Positions 1 to 6,672 of a stretch of DNA of 6,904 bases are shown piece after piece. Position 1 is the first letter of the stretch. Each line of letters opens with the position of its first letter. Position numbers and translations under genes: made by a program. Source of the stretch: Chlorobiota bacterium (GTDB lineage: Bacteria; Bacteroidota; Ignavibacteria; Ignavibacteriales; Ignavibacteriaceae); the NCBI GenBank assembly GCA_008363265.1, contig RHKR01000299.1:1-6904 (forward strand), given 5' to 3'. The notes below the pieces were generated by a model. It was given only the letters and a program-made list of their open reading frames with translations, had not been told where the DNA came from and searched no databases.

Positions 1-462
1 CCAGGACTTTATAAACTTGTTGACTTCCCTTGGGATGAGAATTCCTCATTTGTTGATATCTGTCGATCCAACAAAAAAGCCGTTATTTGTCTTACATCTG
101 CAATCGAATATTATGGACTGACAACTTTTAACCCGGATTTTGTAACTTTCGCGCTACCGATGAAAGTAAAAGCGAATAAAATGTTCTATCCTCCATCGAA
201 GCCCTATTTTTTCAGGGATAATGTTTACCGGCTTGGTATTGAAACTGTTTCTTCGAATAGTGGCAATTTCCTGATATATTCAGTGGAAAAAACCATCGTG
301 GATCTTTTCCGTTATCGCAACAAAATTGGAGATGATATTTTTCTTGAGGCACTCAAGAATTATCTCTCATCATCGACGAGAGAAATTGCATCACTTCTTG
401 ACTATGCGGGTCAATGCGGAGTTCTGCAGAAAATTAAGCCCTATCTGAAGGCACTTTCTTAA
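1..462 (+). CDS. AbiEi-family type IV antitoxin, 5'-truncated by window edge
   Basis: The reading frame is open from base 1 to the TAA at 460-462, so about 153 residues are visible and the N-terminus, normally a winged-helix DNA-binding domain, lies outside the window. The visible part begins with PGLYKLVD, continues with ICLTSAIEYYGLT, and contains YSVEKTIVDLFRYRNKIG followed by an EALKNYL helix. These are hallmark segments of AbiEi-like antitoxins (AbiEi_4-type family). In that family the protein represses its own operon and counteracts the partner AbiEii nucleotidyltransferase without forming a stable complex (type IV toxin-antitoxin). The first in-frame ATG in the window, at 160, is internal to this conserved block and is not the start. 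The stop codon overlaps the ATG of the next gene by one base (TAATG), which implies translational coupling. The assignment rests on motifs and on the partner gene; biological activity is inferred. Confidence 0.85.
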   Translation, partial: PGLYKLVDFPWDENSSFVDICRSNKKAVICLTSAIEYYGLTTFNPDFVTFALPMKVKANKMFYPPSKPYFFRDNVYRLGIETVSSNSGNFLIYSVEKTIVDLFRYRNKIGDDIFLEALKNYLSSSTREIASLLDYAGQCGVLQKIKPYLKALS

Positions 463-1376
463 TGAGTAAAAACCTTTATCCTAAAAACAGGTATGCATCG
501 ATTAAGGCAAGGTTGCTTGATATCGCGAGGGCGAGGGGCGTGGATTATAATTCGCTTACAAGGTTGTATTTTCAAGAGAGGTTTCTGGACCGTTTGGCAA
601 AAACCAAGTACGCAGATTACTTTTTGTTGAAGGGCGCTCTGCTGTTCATGGCTTATAAAATGACGCCGGGAAGGTTGACTCAAGACATAGATTTCTTGGC
701 AAAAGATATCACTAATGAGTCCTCTGAATAACGGAGGATCTTCGTTGAGATTCTAAGTGTCGATATTGATGACTGTGTCTCTTTTGACTCAACAGATATT
801 AATGTCGATCCTATAATTACAGGTGGCGTTCAGAGTGGTGCAAGGATATTCATTAAATGTTCGTTGGACAATATAAAAAGCAGACTCCAAATCGATTTAG
901 GTTTTGGTGATGTCCTCTGTAGAGATCCTGTAAAATTAGAATTTCCTGTAATTCTTAAAGAATTTGAAAAACCCGGTATACTCGCTTATAGAATTGAAAC
1001 CGCTTTAGCCGAGAAATTCGAAGCCATTGTGGCTCTTCATCTTTTGAACAGCCGAATGAAAGATTTCTACGATATAATATTTATTGCATCGAATTTCAGA
1101 TTGACTCATGGTTCAGTCTCTGAATCAATCAATGCGACATTTAGGCAAAGGGGCACGAAGTTGGAAAATTCGAAAAGGATTTTTGAGTCTCAATTCAAAC
1201 GGAACCCAGAGATGCAGACTCAATGGACCGCATTTTTATCCCGAAAAAAACTACAGTTCGAGATGAATTTTGAAGCAGTAGTTACACAAATCGAATCATT
1301 TCTTAAGCCCTGCATAGACGAACCAGAGTCAAATGCAGTTTGGAACCCTGAAGCATTCAGGTGGGAGAAATTGTGA
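462..1376 (+). pseudogene. AbiEii-family nucleotidyltransferase toxin interrupted by an in-frame TAA
   Basis: AbiEii toxins (DUF1814) are DNA polymerase beta-like nucleotidyltransferases; characterised relatives modify tRNA or bind GTP to halt growth. The frame starting at ATG 462 encodes KGALLF (K57-G58) and RLTQDIDFL (D75, D77), the glycine motif and DxD metal site. A TAA at 729-731 (codon 90) then ends it. After that stop the same frame stays open to TGA 1374-1376 and encodes QIDLGFGD (third acidic position, about D145) and AEKFEAIV...NSRMKDFYDI (K185, R198, K200, D201, D204), the conserved C-terminal motif. With the stop read through it would be about 304 codons, a normal length for the family. 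The 89-residue product would lack the third Asp and the helical domain, so it should be inactive. No good restart is visible: TTG 864 lies beyond the DxD motif. Recent nonsense mutation, sequence error and readthrough remain possible; the first is the simplest explanation. Confidence 0.85.
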
Positions 1377-1387
1377 ATTAACTATCC

Positions 1388-1433
1388 GGTTCTTTTTAAC
1401 GGTAAATTTGCAAAACTACCGTAAAAAAGAACC
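1388..1433. repeat. 17-bp imperfect inverted repeat, hairpin-forming
   Basis: The left arm GGTTCTTTTTAACGGTA (1388-1404) and right arm TACCGTAAAAAAGAACC (1417-1433) pair at 16 of 17 positions around a 12-base spacer that contains TTTGCAAA. The repeat starts 11 bases after the stop of the toxin frame. It could act as a transcript-end hairpin for the toxin-antitoxin operon. However, its T-run lies in the left arm and no U-tract follows the right arm, so it is not a classic Rho-independent terminator on either strand. Alternatives are a protein-binding palindrome, a recombination or insertion scar, or a small dispersed repeat. The structure is seen directly; its role is unknown. Confidence 0.7.
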
Positions 1434-1498
1434 ATTTTAGCGTGAAAAATTGATTGAGATTTTTGCCATTCCGTGATTATCTTGATTCTCTCCACATA

Positions 1499-1525
1499 CC
1501 CCGGCGCCCACCTCCAAAAACCCCC
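1499..1525 (-). other. G-rich tract on minus strand (possible bulged G-quadruplex)
   Basis: The plus strand shows runs CCCC, CCC, CC-T-CC and CCCCC within 27 bases, standing out in otherwise AT-rich non-coding DNA. On the minus strand this gives tracts GGGGG, GGAGG, GGG and GGGG with spacers of 5, 1 and 4 bases. One of the four tracts is broken by an A, so a three-quartet fold would need a bulge; a two-quartet fold would not. It lies about 95 bases upstream of the aldehyde dehydrogenase start. A structural role is only a possibility. The rest of 1434-1534 shows nothing recognisable. Confidence 0.3.
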
Positions 1526-1530
1526 ACACA

Positions 1531-1620
1531 AAAATTTCTTTTCATTAGGATTTTATTTTTACTCGTTTATATTTCAGTTTGCTGTTAATACATTTTAATC
1601 AACGGAATTAGAGGCGATCA
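1531..1620 (+). promoter_or_regulatory. AT-rich leader and probable promoter region of the dehydrogenase-STAS unit
   Basis: The 90 bases before the dehydrogenase are strongly AT-rich, unlike the C-rich stretch just before them, and are the natural place for a promoter. A TATATT at 1568-1573 is a possible -10 element, with only a poor -35 candidate (TTAGGA, 1545-1550) 17 bases upstream, so no exact promoter can be assigned. The ribosome binding site AGAGG at 1610-1614 lies six bases before ATG 1621 and supports that start. No riboswitch or attenuator structure was recognised. Confidence 0.3.
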
Positions 1621-3048
1621 ATGGGAACACTTAATCCACAAATTGCAGATGTATTGTTCAAAGCAAAAACAGCGGCTGCTATCTTCAGCCAGTACACACA
1701 GGAACAGGTTGACAATATCGTCCGATCTGTTTACGAGGCCGGGTTCAATAACCGGGTAAAACTCGCGAAAATGGCGGTGGAAGAGACGGGCATCGGAGTC
1801 TGGCAGGACAAGGTGATGAAGAATGTGGTTGCCACGCAGATGGTTTTCGAGGACATCATCAACATGAAGACGGTCGGTATCCTGAGCGTGGATGAAGAGA
1901 AGGGGATCACCGAGATCGCGCAACCCCTCGGGCCCATCTTCGCGATAATTCCCGTTACCAACCCCACTTCAACAATTCTATACAAAATCCTCATCTCACT
2001 TAAAACAAGAAACCCGATAATCATCCATCCCCACAGACTGGCAAACAAGTGCTCGATAGAGGCCGCACGACTGTGCTACGAGGCCGCGCTGGCTGCCGAC
2101 GCGCCCGAGGATTGCATCCAGTGGGTGTCCGGTTTCTCCCGTGAAGACACGCAATCGCTGATGTCACACTCTGATATCGCGCTCATTCTCGCGACCGGCG
2201 GAACGGGACTTGTTAAAGCCGCCTACAGCAGCGGTACCCCCGCGATCGGTGTCGGTGCGGGAAACGTCCCTGTCTTCATCGAGGGAAGTGCCGATGTGGC
2301 GTTCGCGATCGACAGCATTTTGACCTCAAAACTCTTCGATAACGGCACTGTCTGCGCGAGCGAACAGTCGATCGTTGTTGAAAGGCAGGTTGCCGACAAA
2401 ACGATCAAAGAGCTGGGGAAACAGGGCGGCTATTTCCTCACTCCCGACGAGATCAAAAGGGTTGAGGCGGTGGCATACGACACTGAAAAGGATGTAATGA
2501 AAGTGGATGTGGTCGGGAAACCGGTGGAAACCATAGCCGCGCTTGCCGGTCTAACTGTACCACCCGGCACGAAGATCCTCGTGGCAAAACTTGACAAGGT
2601 TGGGAAGGATACCCCTCTGTCGAACGAGATACTCTGTCCTGTTATCGCCTTCTATGTGGAGGATGATTTCGAGGCTGCCGTTAAAAGATGTATTGATCTG
2701 AACTTCCACGGCGGGGTCGGTCACACGGCGAGCATCTTCTCGAATGATGAAGAGAAGATCAAACAGTTCTCATTCATCATGAACGCGGGGAGGATCGTGG
2801 TGAACATGCCGTCATCCCAGGGAGCAGTCGGAATGGGGAGCGGTTTGAACCCCTCACTTACACTTGGATGCGGAACGGGCGGTAAGAACATCACCACCGA
2901 CAACATCACGGCTACACATCTTCTGAACATTCAGAGGATCGCCAGAAGAAAAGAGAACGGACTTTTCAACCGTTTCGATAAGTCGAAGTACTTCGATGAG
3001 AACTACACTCTCGATATGTTCCAAAACGACTATTATAAAAACAGATAA
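1621..3048 (+). CDS. Acylating (CoA-dependent) acetaldehyde dehydrogenase, free-standing AdhE N-terminal-like
   Basis: This family interconverts an aldehyde (typically acetaldehyde) plus CoA and NAD+ with acyl-CoA and NADH, in the cytoplasm, in fermentation or aldehyde/ethanol use. The 475 residues match the aldehyde dehydrogenase half of bifunctional AdhE from end to end: KAKTAAAIFSQYTQEQVD near the N-terminus, KMAVEETGIGVWQDKV (50-65), PVTNPTSTILYK (111-122), nucleotide-binding ATGGTGLVKAAYSSG (191-205), PAIGVGAGN (207-215), catalytic Cys245 in NGTVCASEQS, His368 in GGVGHTA, and PSLTLGCGTGG (411-421). Cys245 and His368 fall where E. coli AdhE has Cys246 and His367. The protein stops at the position of the AdhE inter-domain linker, with no iron-dependent alcohol dehydrogenase half, and the next gene is unrelated, so this appears to be a genuine stand-alone enzyme. 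The N-terminus aligns directly with AdhE, and I see no separate microcompartment-targeting extension. AGAGG at 1610-1614 supports the start. It is probably co-transcribed with the STAS gene. Substrate preference cannot be read from sequence. Confidence 0.93.
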   Translation: MGTLNPQIADVLFKAKTAAAIFSQYTQEQVDNIVRSVYEAGFNNRVKLAKMAVEETGIGVWQDKVMKNVVATQMVFEDIINMKTVGILSVDEEKGITEIAQPLGPIFAIIPVTNPTSTILYKILISLKTRNPIIIHPHRLANKCSIEAARLCYEAALAADAPEDCIQWVSGFSREDTQSLMSHSDIALILATGGTGLVKAAYSSGTPAIGVGAGNVPVFIEGSADVAFAIDSILTSKLFDNGTVCASEQSIVVERQVADKTIKELGKQGGYFLTPDEIKRVEAVAYDTEKDVMKVDVVGKPVETIAALAGLTVPPGTKILVAKLDKVGKDTPLSNEILCPVIAFYVEDDFEAAVKRCIDLNFHGGVGHTASIFSNDEEKIKQFSFIMNAGRIVVNMPSSQGAVGMGSGLNPSLTLGCGTGGKNITTDNITATHLLNIQRIARRKENGLFNRFDKSKYFDENYTLDMFQNDYYKNR

Positions 3049-3059
3049 GGAGGTTTCAA

Positions 3060-3353
3060 ATGTTTGATTTTATAGAAAATGAGCAGTCGCTGACGATCCG
3101 GTTCCCGCAAAAAATGGATACCTATAATTCCCAGAAGCTGGAAGAGGAATTGCAGAACAAGGCTCCCGGTACCGGGAAGAGGATTGTTTTTGATCTGGAA
3201 GGTATCTCGTTCATTTCATCCGCTTTCCTGAGGATCTGCTTCAAGGCCTACAAGGACTCCGGTGAAGGAAATTTCAGTCTGATCAACGCGACATCAGAGG
3301 TCAAAAAAGTTCTGATGATCGCCGGATACGACAAATTCATGGATATCCACTAA
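3060..3353 (+). CDS. Single-domain STAS protein (anti-sigma factor antagonist-like)
   Basis: A 97-residue protein consisting only of a STAS domain, as in SpoIIAA/RsbV anti-anti-sigma factors, which bind a partner (often a kinase/anti-sigma factor) and are switched by serine phosphorylation. The core is the strand RIVFDLEGISFIS (41-53), then SSAFLR and a helix, and the end is VKKVLMIAGYDKFMDI (81-96), the usual terminal helix region. Ser54 aligns with the phosphorylated Ser of SpoIIAA (DSSGLG) and with the SSAGLR version common in other STAS proteins. The Asp before the serine pair is absent and the usual Gly is Phe56, so regulation by phosphorylation is plausible but not assured. A strong AGGAGG (3048-3053) lies six bases before the ATG and only 11 bases after the dehydrogenase stop, so the two genes probably share a transcript. 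No cognate kinase, phosphatase or sigma factor lies in the window, and its partner is unknown. Confidence 0.85.
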   Translation: MFDFIENEQSLTIRFPQKMDTYNSQKLEEELQNKAPGTGKRIVFDLEGISFISSAFLRICFKAYKDSGEGNFSLINATSEVKKVLMIAGYDKFMDIH

Positions 3354-3370
3354 GCATCCGGCTTGCCATA

Positions 3371-3408
3371 AATTAAAAAGGAGTGGCTGGTAACTCCCGC
3401 CACTCCTT
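3371..3408 (-). terminator. Rho-independent terminator for the minus-strand secreted-protein gene
   Basis: AAGGAGTGGC (3378-3387) and GCCACTCCTT (3399-3408) form a perfect 10-bp stem. Two more G-C pairs are possible past one mismatch, leaving a small loop. Read on the minus strand, the stem is followed by TTTTTAATT (3379 down to 3371), a good U-tract, and it begins about 50 bases after the stop of the 3460-6417 gene. On the plus strand it lies 25 bases after the STAS stop but is followed by AAATAACG, so it would terminate that transcript less well. It may still serve as a shared structure between the convergent genes. Confidence 0.8.
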
Positions 3409-3459
3409 AAATAACGATCTCAACATTTCGCCGTGACTGTTCGACCGGCGGCGGCTCCC

Positions 3460-6417
3460 TTACCTCAGAAGCACCATCTTGCGCGTCATCGAGTATCCCC
3501 CGGATTCCAGACGGTAGAAGTATATTCCACTGGCCAGACCCGAGGCATCGAACGCAACTTCATGTTTGCCGGCTGGGAGTTCTTCAGAGACAAGAACTTT
3601 AAGGAGGGCTCCCGTAATGTCATAGATTTTTATTGTCGTCATGCCGGCAATGGGCAGCGCGTAACGGATAACGGTCGCGGGATTGAACGGATTCGGGAAA
3701 TTCTGTGAGAGCTCCCAAGTCTGTGGGAGTTCAGTAGTCTGCTCCTTTACGCTTGTGGGAATATGGGAATAAGAAGCACCCAGCCGTTTGAAGATTGTGT
3801 CAACCGCGGCACGGGTCAGAGTGATCGAGTTAAGGGCGGAACTGCCCCGTTGTACTGCAATCGCGGTGTGGTAGGTAAAGGTTGCCCCTGGTTCGAGGGA
3901 TTTCTTTCCCGAAGCCATGCCGATCAATGCGTCGGTTGCCAGATTGTTTATCCAACCGGTATTGGCGACAGGGTCACCCGAATAGATGAACAACGAGTTT
4001 ACCGTTTCACAATTTACAGGTGGGCGAACCGAGCCGAACGACCAGTAGCATGGCTCGAGGAACGCACCATTAATGTTTCTTCCTGTCATATAGTAGCGGG
4101 CTTGCGTCGAATTTATCGGCACTCCCTGCGTCGGGTGGGAACTCATGTAAGGGACCGAGGCTGCCATCTGACTGTTAACCGCTCCGGGATATATGAGCGG
4201 CTCAAACGGGTAACCGAGGGGTACAAAAGCAGTGTCGAGGGGGTAGTCGATACCGGGATCCCATACCGGTTCTCCGAAAAGGAGGGTGTTGTAAATCGCC
4301 GGTGGATTGGCGCCGAACAAACCATCTGCTCCGTTATTGTATATCAACATCGAGTTGCGAAGTGTATCGGTGGATATCAGGTCACTGTAAACCTCACCAA
4401 TGTCAGGGTCCTGTTGAGTCGAGAAGATGAACCCCGTTATTGCCTGACCCAAGGATGTGCGATTTGCAATCTCATATCTTACGAACACCGCGTTTTTAAT
4501 TTCGTCTCTTTCTGAAGATGGCCATGCATAGAGGGTTTGCCGCACTTCAATTCCGCGGGGTTCTTCCAGGAACTTCCTGACGGACCCACTCACACCGTCG
4601 TTATAAACGGTGAAGTATGAAACCTCGCCGAGGATTTCAGGCATATCCTCGTTTGGCTCCCAGATGCCGTTGCCGTTACGGTCTATTGGGTCGTAGTAAC
4701 CGTTACCATCGCCGTCCCAATACCGGGCGCCCATGCTAACCGCCACCTTCCAGTATTTCCATGAAGTGCCGAATGCGGAGTCGGCCCGGGCAATCCTGTA
4801 GATACCCCTGCGCGGATCATTAGCGGGATAGTCAACAGACCCGGGTTGAAAATCCTTAAATAGAAATGCCCCCGTTGTGCCTGCAGCCCACACCTGTGAA
4901 CCAAAATAGCCGGAGAGAAGAAACCCGTGTGAGGAGATCACCGGGATTGAGTCGAAACGCACTTGAGCTCCGTATGGTGAGGCTACATCACCAATTTCAC
5001 CGGAGGAATTAAAGGGAAGAATAAGCCTTCCTGTTTTCAAAACTTCGGTCTGACTGAGGGTGGGTATGGTCGCTATCATCATCACTTGAGCGCTCGTAGA
5101 GGTATCGTACAGTGAGGCAGCGAAAAACCTGCCGATGAATACATCATAATAATCACCGATAACCACTTTGTTCCCGAAGACCTTGTCGCCGGAAAGTGAA
5201 TCACCGTGCTGACCGTCGTCAAAGAGTGGGAATGAAGCGGGGTTTCCGTTAAGCGTGCCTTTGAATCCCGCGGAAATGATGGGGGAGCCCTCACCAGTGT
5301 AGAGCTTAACCGCCACTGTGTCACCGGGCCGGAGTGTGTCTTTGGAGAGGGTGTATGAATAAACTACCGGGGGAGCGGAAGTGTCCGCGAGTTCTGCTGC
5401 ATTTCCCCAGTGAATAATTTTGCTCCCAAAATCTGCACGCCTGTCTCCTGAGACAGTGAAGTAGGGCTTTACCGATTGACCGTTCAAGTTCAGATTTCCT
5501 TCGTCACCCGCGTAACGCGTAAGTCGTACCGGTTCGCTCCAGGATGCCCCTTCGTCGGTGCTTCTGCAATACCAGGTTGATGCAATATTATATTTGTTAA
5601 AGGCTTTCTGCTTCCGGGTGAAATAGATTGTGAGGCTGTTGTCGATCTGGCGGTAGATCCTCGGGTTAACCAGAATATCGGAATTGTGGGAAAAGACCAA
5701 AGCGGTATCCCTCCATCCGGCTACCGGGTCATTTCTCATGAACCAGATCTGTTTCCCCTGTTCGGTGTTGGGCTGTTGCCCGGCCATGAAGTAGCCTGAG
5801 GTTCCGTTCATTAGAAGTGAAGGGTTCAGAAGGGCATTGCCGCCGATGGAAGAATAGGTTGACCAGGTTACACCGTTGTCGGTAGAGCGGAGATAATTGG
5901 ACACATTCAATGAATTGGAGGAAAAGACCAGGATGTTTCCACCACCTTGATGGATCGCGCCGGTGATTCGGTAGTTATCGAAGGTGGGAAGTCTGTTGCT
6001 TATCCTCAATCTCTGATTAGCAGTCCAGGTTACACCACCGTCATCGGAATATTTCCAGATTGTGGCCCTCAGATTCCCCAGTTTGATGAACAGCAGCAAC
6101 CTTTCATTATAACCTTTTATCAGTGTGGCCCCCTCGTAAAGGTCTTCGGAAAGACTTACATCTGAAGTGTCCAGCACCACGCCGGGCGAAGTCCATGTAG
6201 AGCCGTTGTCACTGCTTTTATTCATGAAGAATTTCACTGAACCGGTGCCGCTGTATTTTGACCATATAACGAATATTTCACCGGGGGTAAACGAAACGAT
6301 CTCTGCATTATAATGTTTTGAGTTATCGTCGATGAATGGGAATCGTTTCAGGTCGCTTTGGGCATGGCTCAAGATCGTGCATAAAGCAATAATGAGGGTG
6401 AATATGGCGAGCTTCAT
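3460..6417 (-). CDS. Large secreted Asp-box protein with calcium-loop motifs and T9SS sorting domain
   Basis: From ATG 6415-6417 the product has 985 residues. MKLAIFTLIIALCTILSHA (1-19) is a clean Sec signal peptide, with likely cleavage before QS. A GTG 36 bases further upstream (6453) would put a polar stretch ahead of it and is less likely. Residues about 20-340 carry four Asp-box motifs (SxDxGxTW type): SDNGSTW (69-75), SDDGGVTW (124-131), STDNGVTW (178-185) and STDEGASW (286-293), suggesting a sialidase-like beta-propeller. An Ig-like or 'choice-of-anchor' type module follows, with FDDGQHGDSLSGDKVFG (399-415). A large unrecognised domain contains paired calcium-type loops, D568-x-D570-x-N572-G and D579-x-N581-x-N583-G. 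Residues about 903-985 are a type A T9SS sorting domain (PNPFNPAT at 908-915, SGIYFYRL, RKMVLLR). It should therefore be exported and released or anchored at the cell surface. Asp-boxes alone do not prove enzyme activity, and no sialidase catalytic set was identified. Glycan binding or hydrolysis is a guess. Confidence 0.88.
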   Translation of the reverse strand: MKLAIFTLIIALCTILSHAQSDLKRFPFIDDNSKHYNAEIVSFTPGEIFVIWSKYSGTGSVKFFMNKSSDNGSTWTSPGVVLDTSDVSLSEDLYEGATLIKGYNERLLLFIKLGNLRATIWKYSDDGGVTWTANQRLRISNRLPTFDNYRITGAIHQGGGNILVFSSNSLNVSNYLRSTDNGVTWSTYSSIGGNALLNPSLLMNGTSGYFMAGQQPNTEQGKQIWFMRNDPVAGWRDTALVFSHNSDILVNPRIYRQIDNSLTIYFTRKQKAFNKYNIASTWYCRSTDEGASWSEPVRLTRYAGDEGNLNLNGQSVKPYFTVSGDRRADFGSKIIHWGNAAELADTSAPPVVYSYTLSKDTLRPGDTVAVKLYTGEGSPIISAGFKGTLNGNPASFPLFDDGQHGDSLSGDKVFGNKVVIGDYYDVFIGRFFAASLYDTSTSAQVMMIATIPTLSQTEVLKTGRLILPFNSSGEIGDVASPYGAQVRFDSIPVISSHGFLLSGYFGSQVWAAGTTGAFLFKDFQPGSVDYPANDPRRGIYRIARADSAFGTSWKYWKVAVSMGARYWDGDGNGYYDPIDRNGNGIWEPNEDMPEILGEVSYFTVYNDGVSGSVRKFLEEPRGIEVRQTLYAWPSSERDEIKNAVFVRYEIANRTSLGQAITGFIFSTQQDPDIGEVYSDLISTDTLRNSMLIYNNGADGLFGANPPAIYNTLLFGEPVWDPGIDYPLDTAFVPLGYPFEPLIYPGAVNSQMAASVPYMSSHPTQGVPINSTQARYYMTGRNINGAFLEPCYWSFGSVRPPVNCETVNSLFIYSGDPVANTGWINNLATDALIGMASGKKSLEPGATFTYHTAIAVQRGSSALNSITLTRAAVDTIFKRLGASYSHIPTSVKEQTTELPQTWELSQNFPNPFNPATVIRYALPIAGMTTIKIYDITGALLKVLVSEELPAGKHEVAFDASGLASGIYFYRLESGGYSMTRKMVLLR

Positions 6418-6672
6418 TTTTTCATTTCCACTATTAGGATCAAATTTCTCCACTGATCAAAGTAGACCCGGACCTCTGCAACTTTTAGAATTTCCCGGAC
6501 TCTTCTCTAAACTTAATAAAAATAGCTGATTCCTCAGTAGCACTTCAGTGGCAGGTCTGCTAATTTTTATCGGATTGATCATCGTTTTTTGGCCTCGAAA
6601 AAAAATCTTCTTGCACAGAAATGAAACATGTGTTAAATTTTCGACCGTAAAACGAAAAAATTCTAAAAGACC
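6418..6672. other. Divergent intergenic region
   Basis: These 255 bases separate the divergent secreted-protein and TetR genes and should hold both promoters. The plus-strand promoter candidate is listed separately. On the minus strand only a weak GGAA sits eight bases before the ATG of the secreted-protein gene, and no convincing -35/-10 pair was found. Two TGATCA palindromes (6454-6459 and 6576-6581) are present but are too short to interpret. The longest reading frame crossing the region is antisense to the TetR start, shows no recognisable protein motif, and is judged non-coding. Confidence 0.5.
6611..6639 (+). promoter_or_regulatory. Candidate extended -10 promoter for the TetR-family gene
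   Basis: TTGCAC (6611-6616) is followed after 17 bases by TAAATT (6634-6639), which is preceded by TGT and so forms an extended -10 (TGn) element. Transcription would start near 6646, giving a leader of about 27 bases before ATG 6673. The interval between the boxes contains ACATGT (6627-6632) within a roughly symmetrical AAACATGTGTT, which might be an autoregulatory TetR operator, but the symmetry is weak. Only three of six -35 bases and four of six -10 bases match the sigma-70 consensus. Confidence 0.4.

Noticed and set aside
733..750. GGAGG immediately after the internal TAA, suggesting translation restart of the toxin's second half
   Set aside because: No ATG, GTG or TTG lies in the toxin frame at a suitable distance. 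The nearby TTG at 745 is out of frame and meets a stop after three codons.
864..1376. Separate 170-residue gene starting at TTG 864
   Set aside because: It is the same frame as the upstream toxin half, begins in the middle of the nucleotidyltransferase fold and has no ribosome binding site, so it is the 3' part of one broken gene.
1..1376. Possible CRISPR, prophage or wider defence island
   Set aside because: Only the AbiE pair is visible; there are no spaced repeats, integrase, transposase or other defence genes in the window.
1618..2048. Overlapping minus-strand open frames inside the dehydrogenase
   Set aside because: The plus-strand dehydrogenase is unmistakable throughout; these are shadows of its codon bias.
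1621..3048. Bacterial microcompartment (ethanolamine/propanediol) aldehyde dehydrogenase
   Set aside because: No shell-protein or cofactor genes are nearby, and the N-terminus aligns directly with AdhE without a distinct targeting extension.
3763..4515. 250-residue plus-strand open frame
   Set aside because: It lies entirely antisense to the well-supported secreted-protein gene, and its translation shows no recognisable domain or signal. It is a shadow frame.
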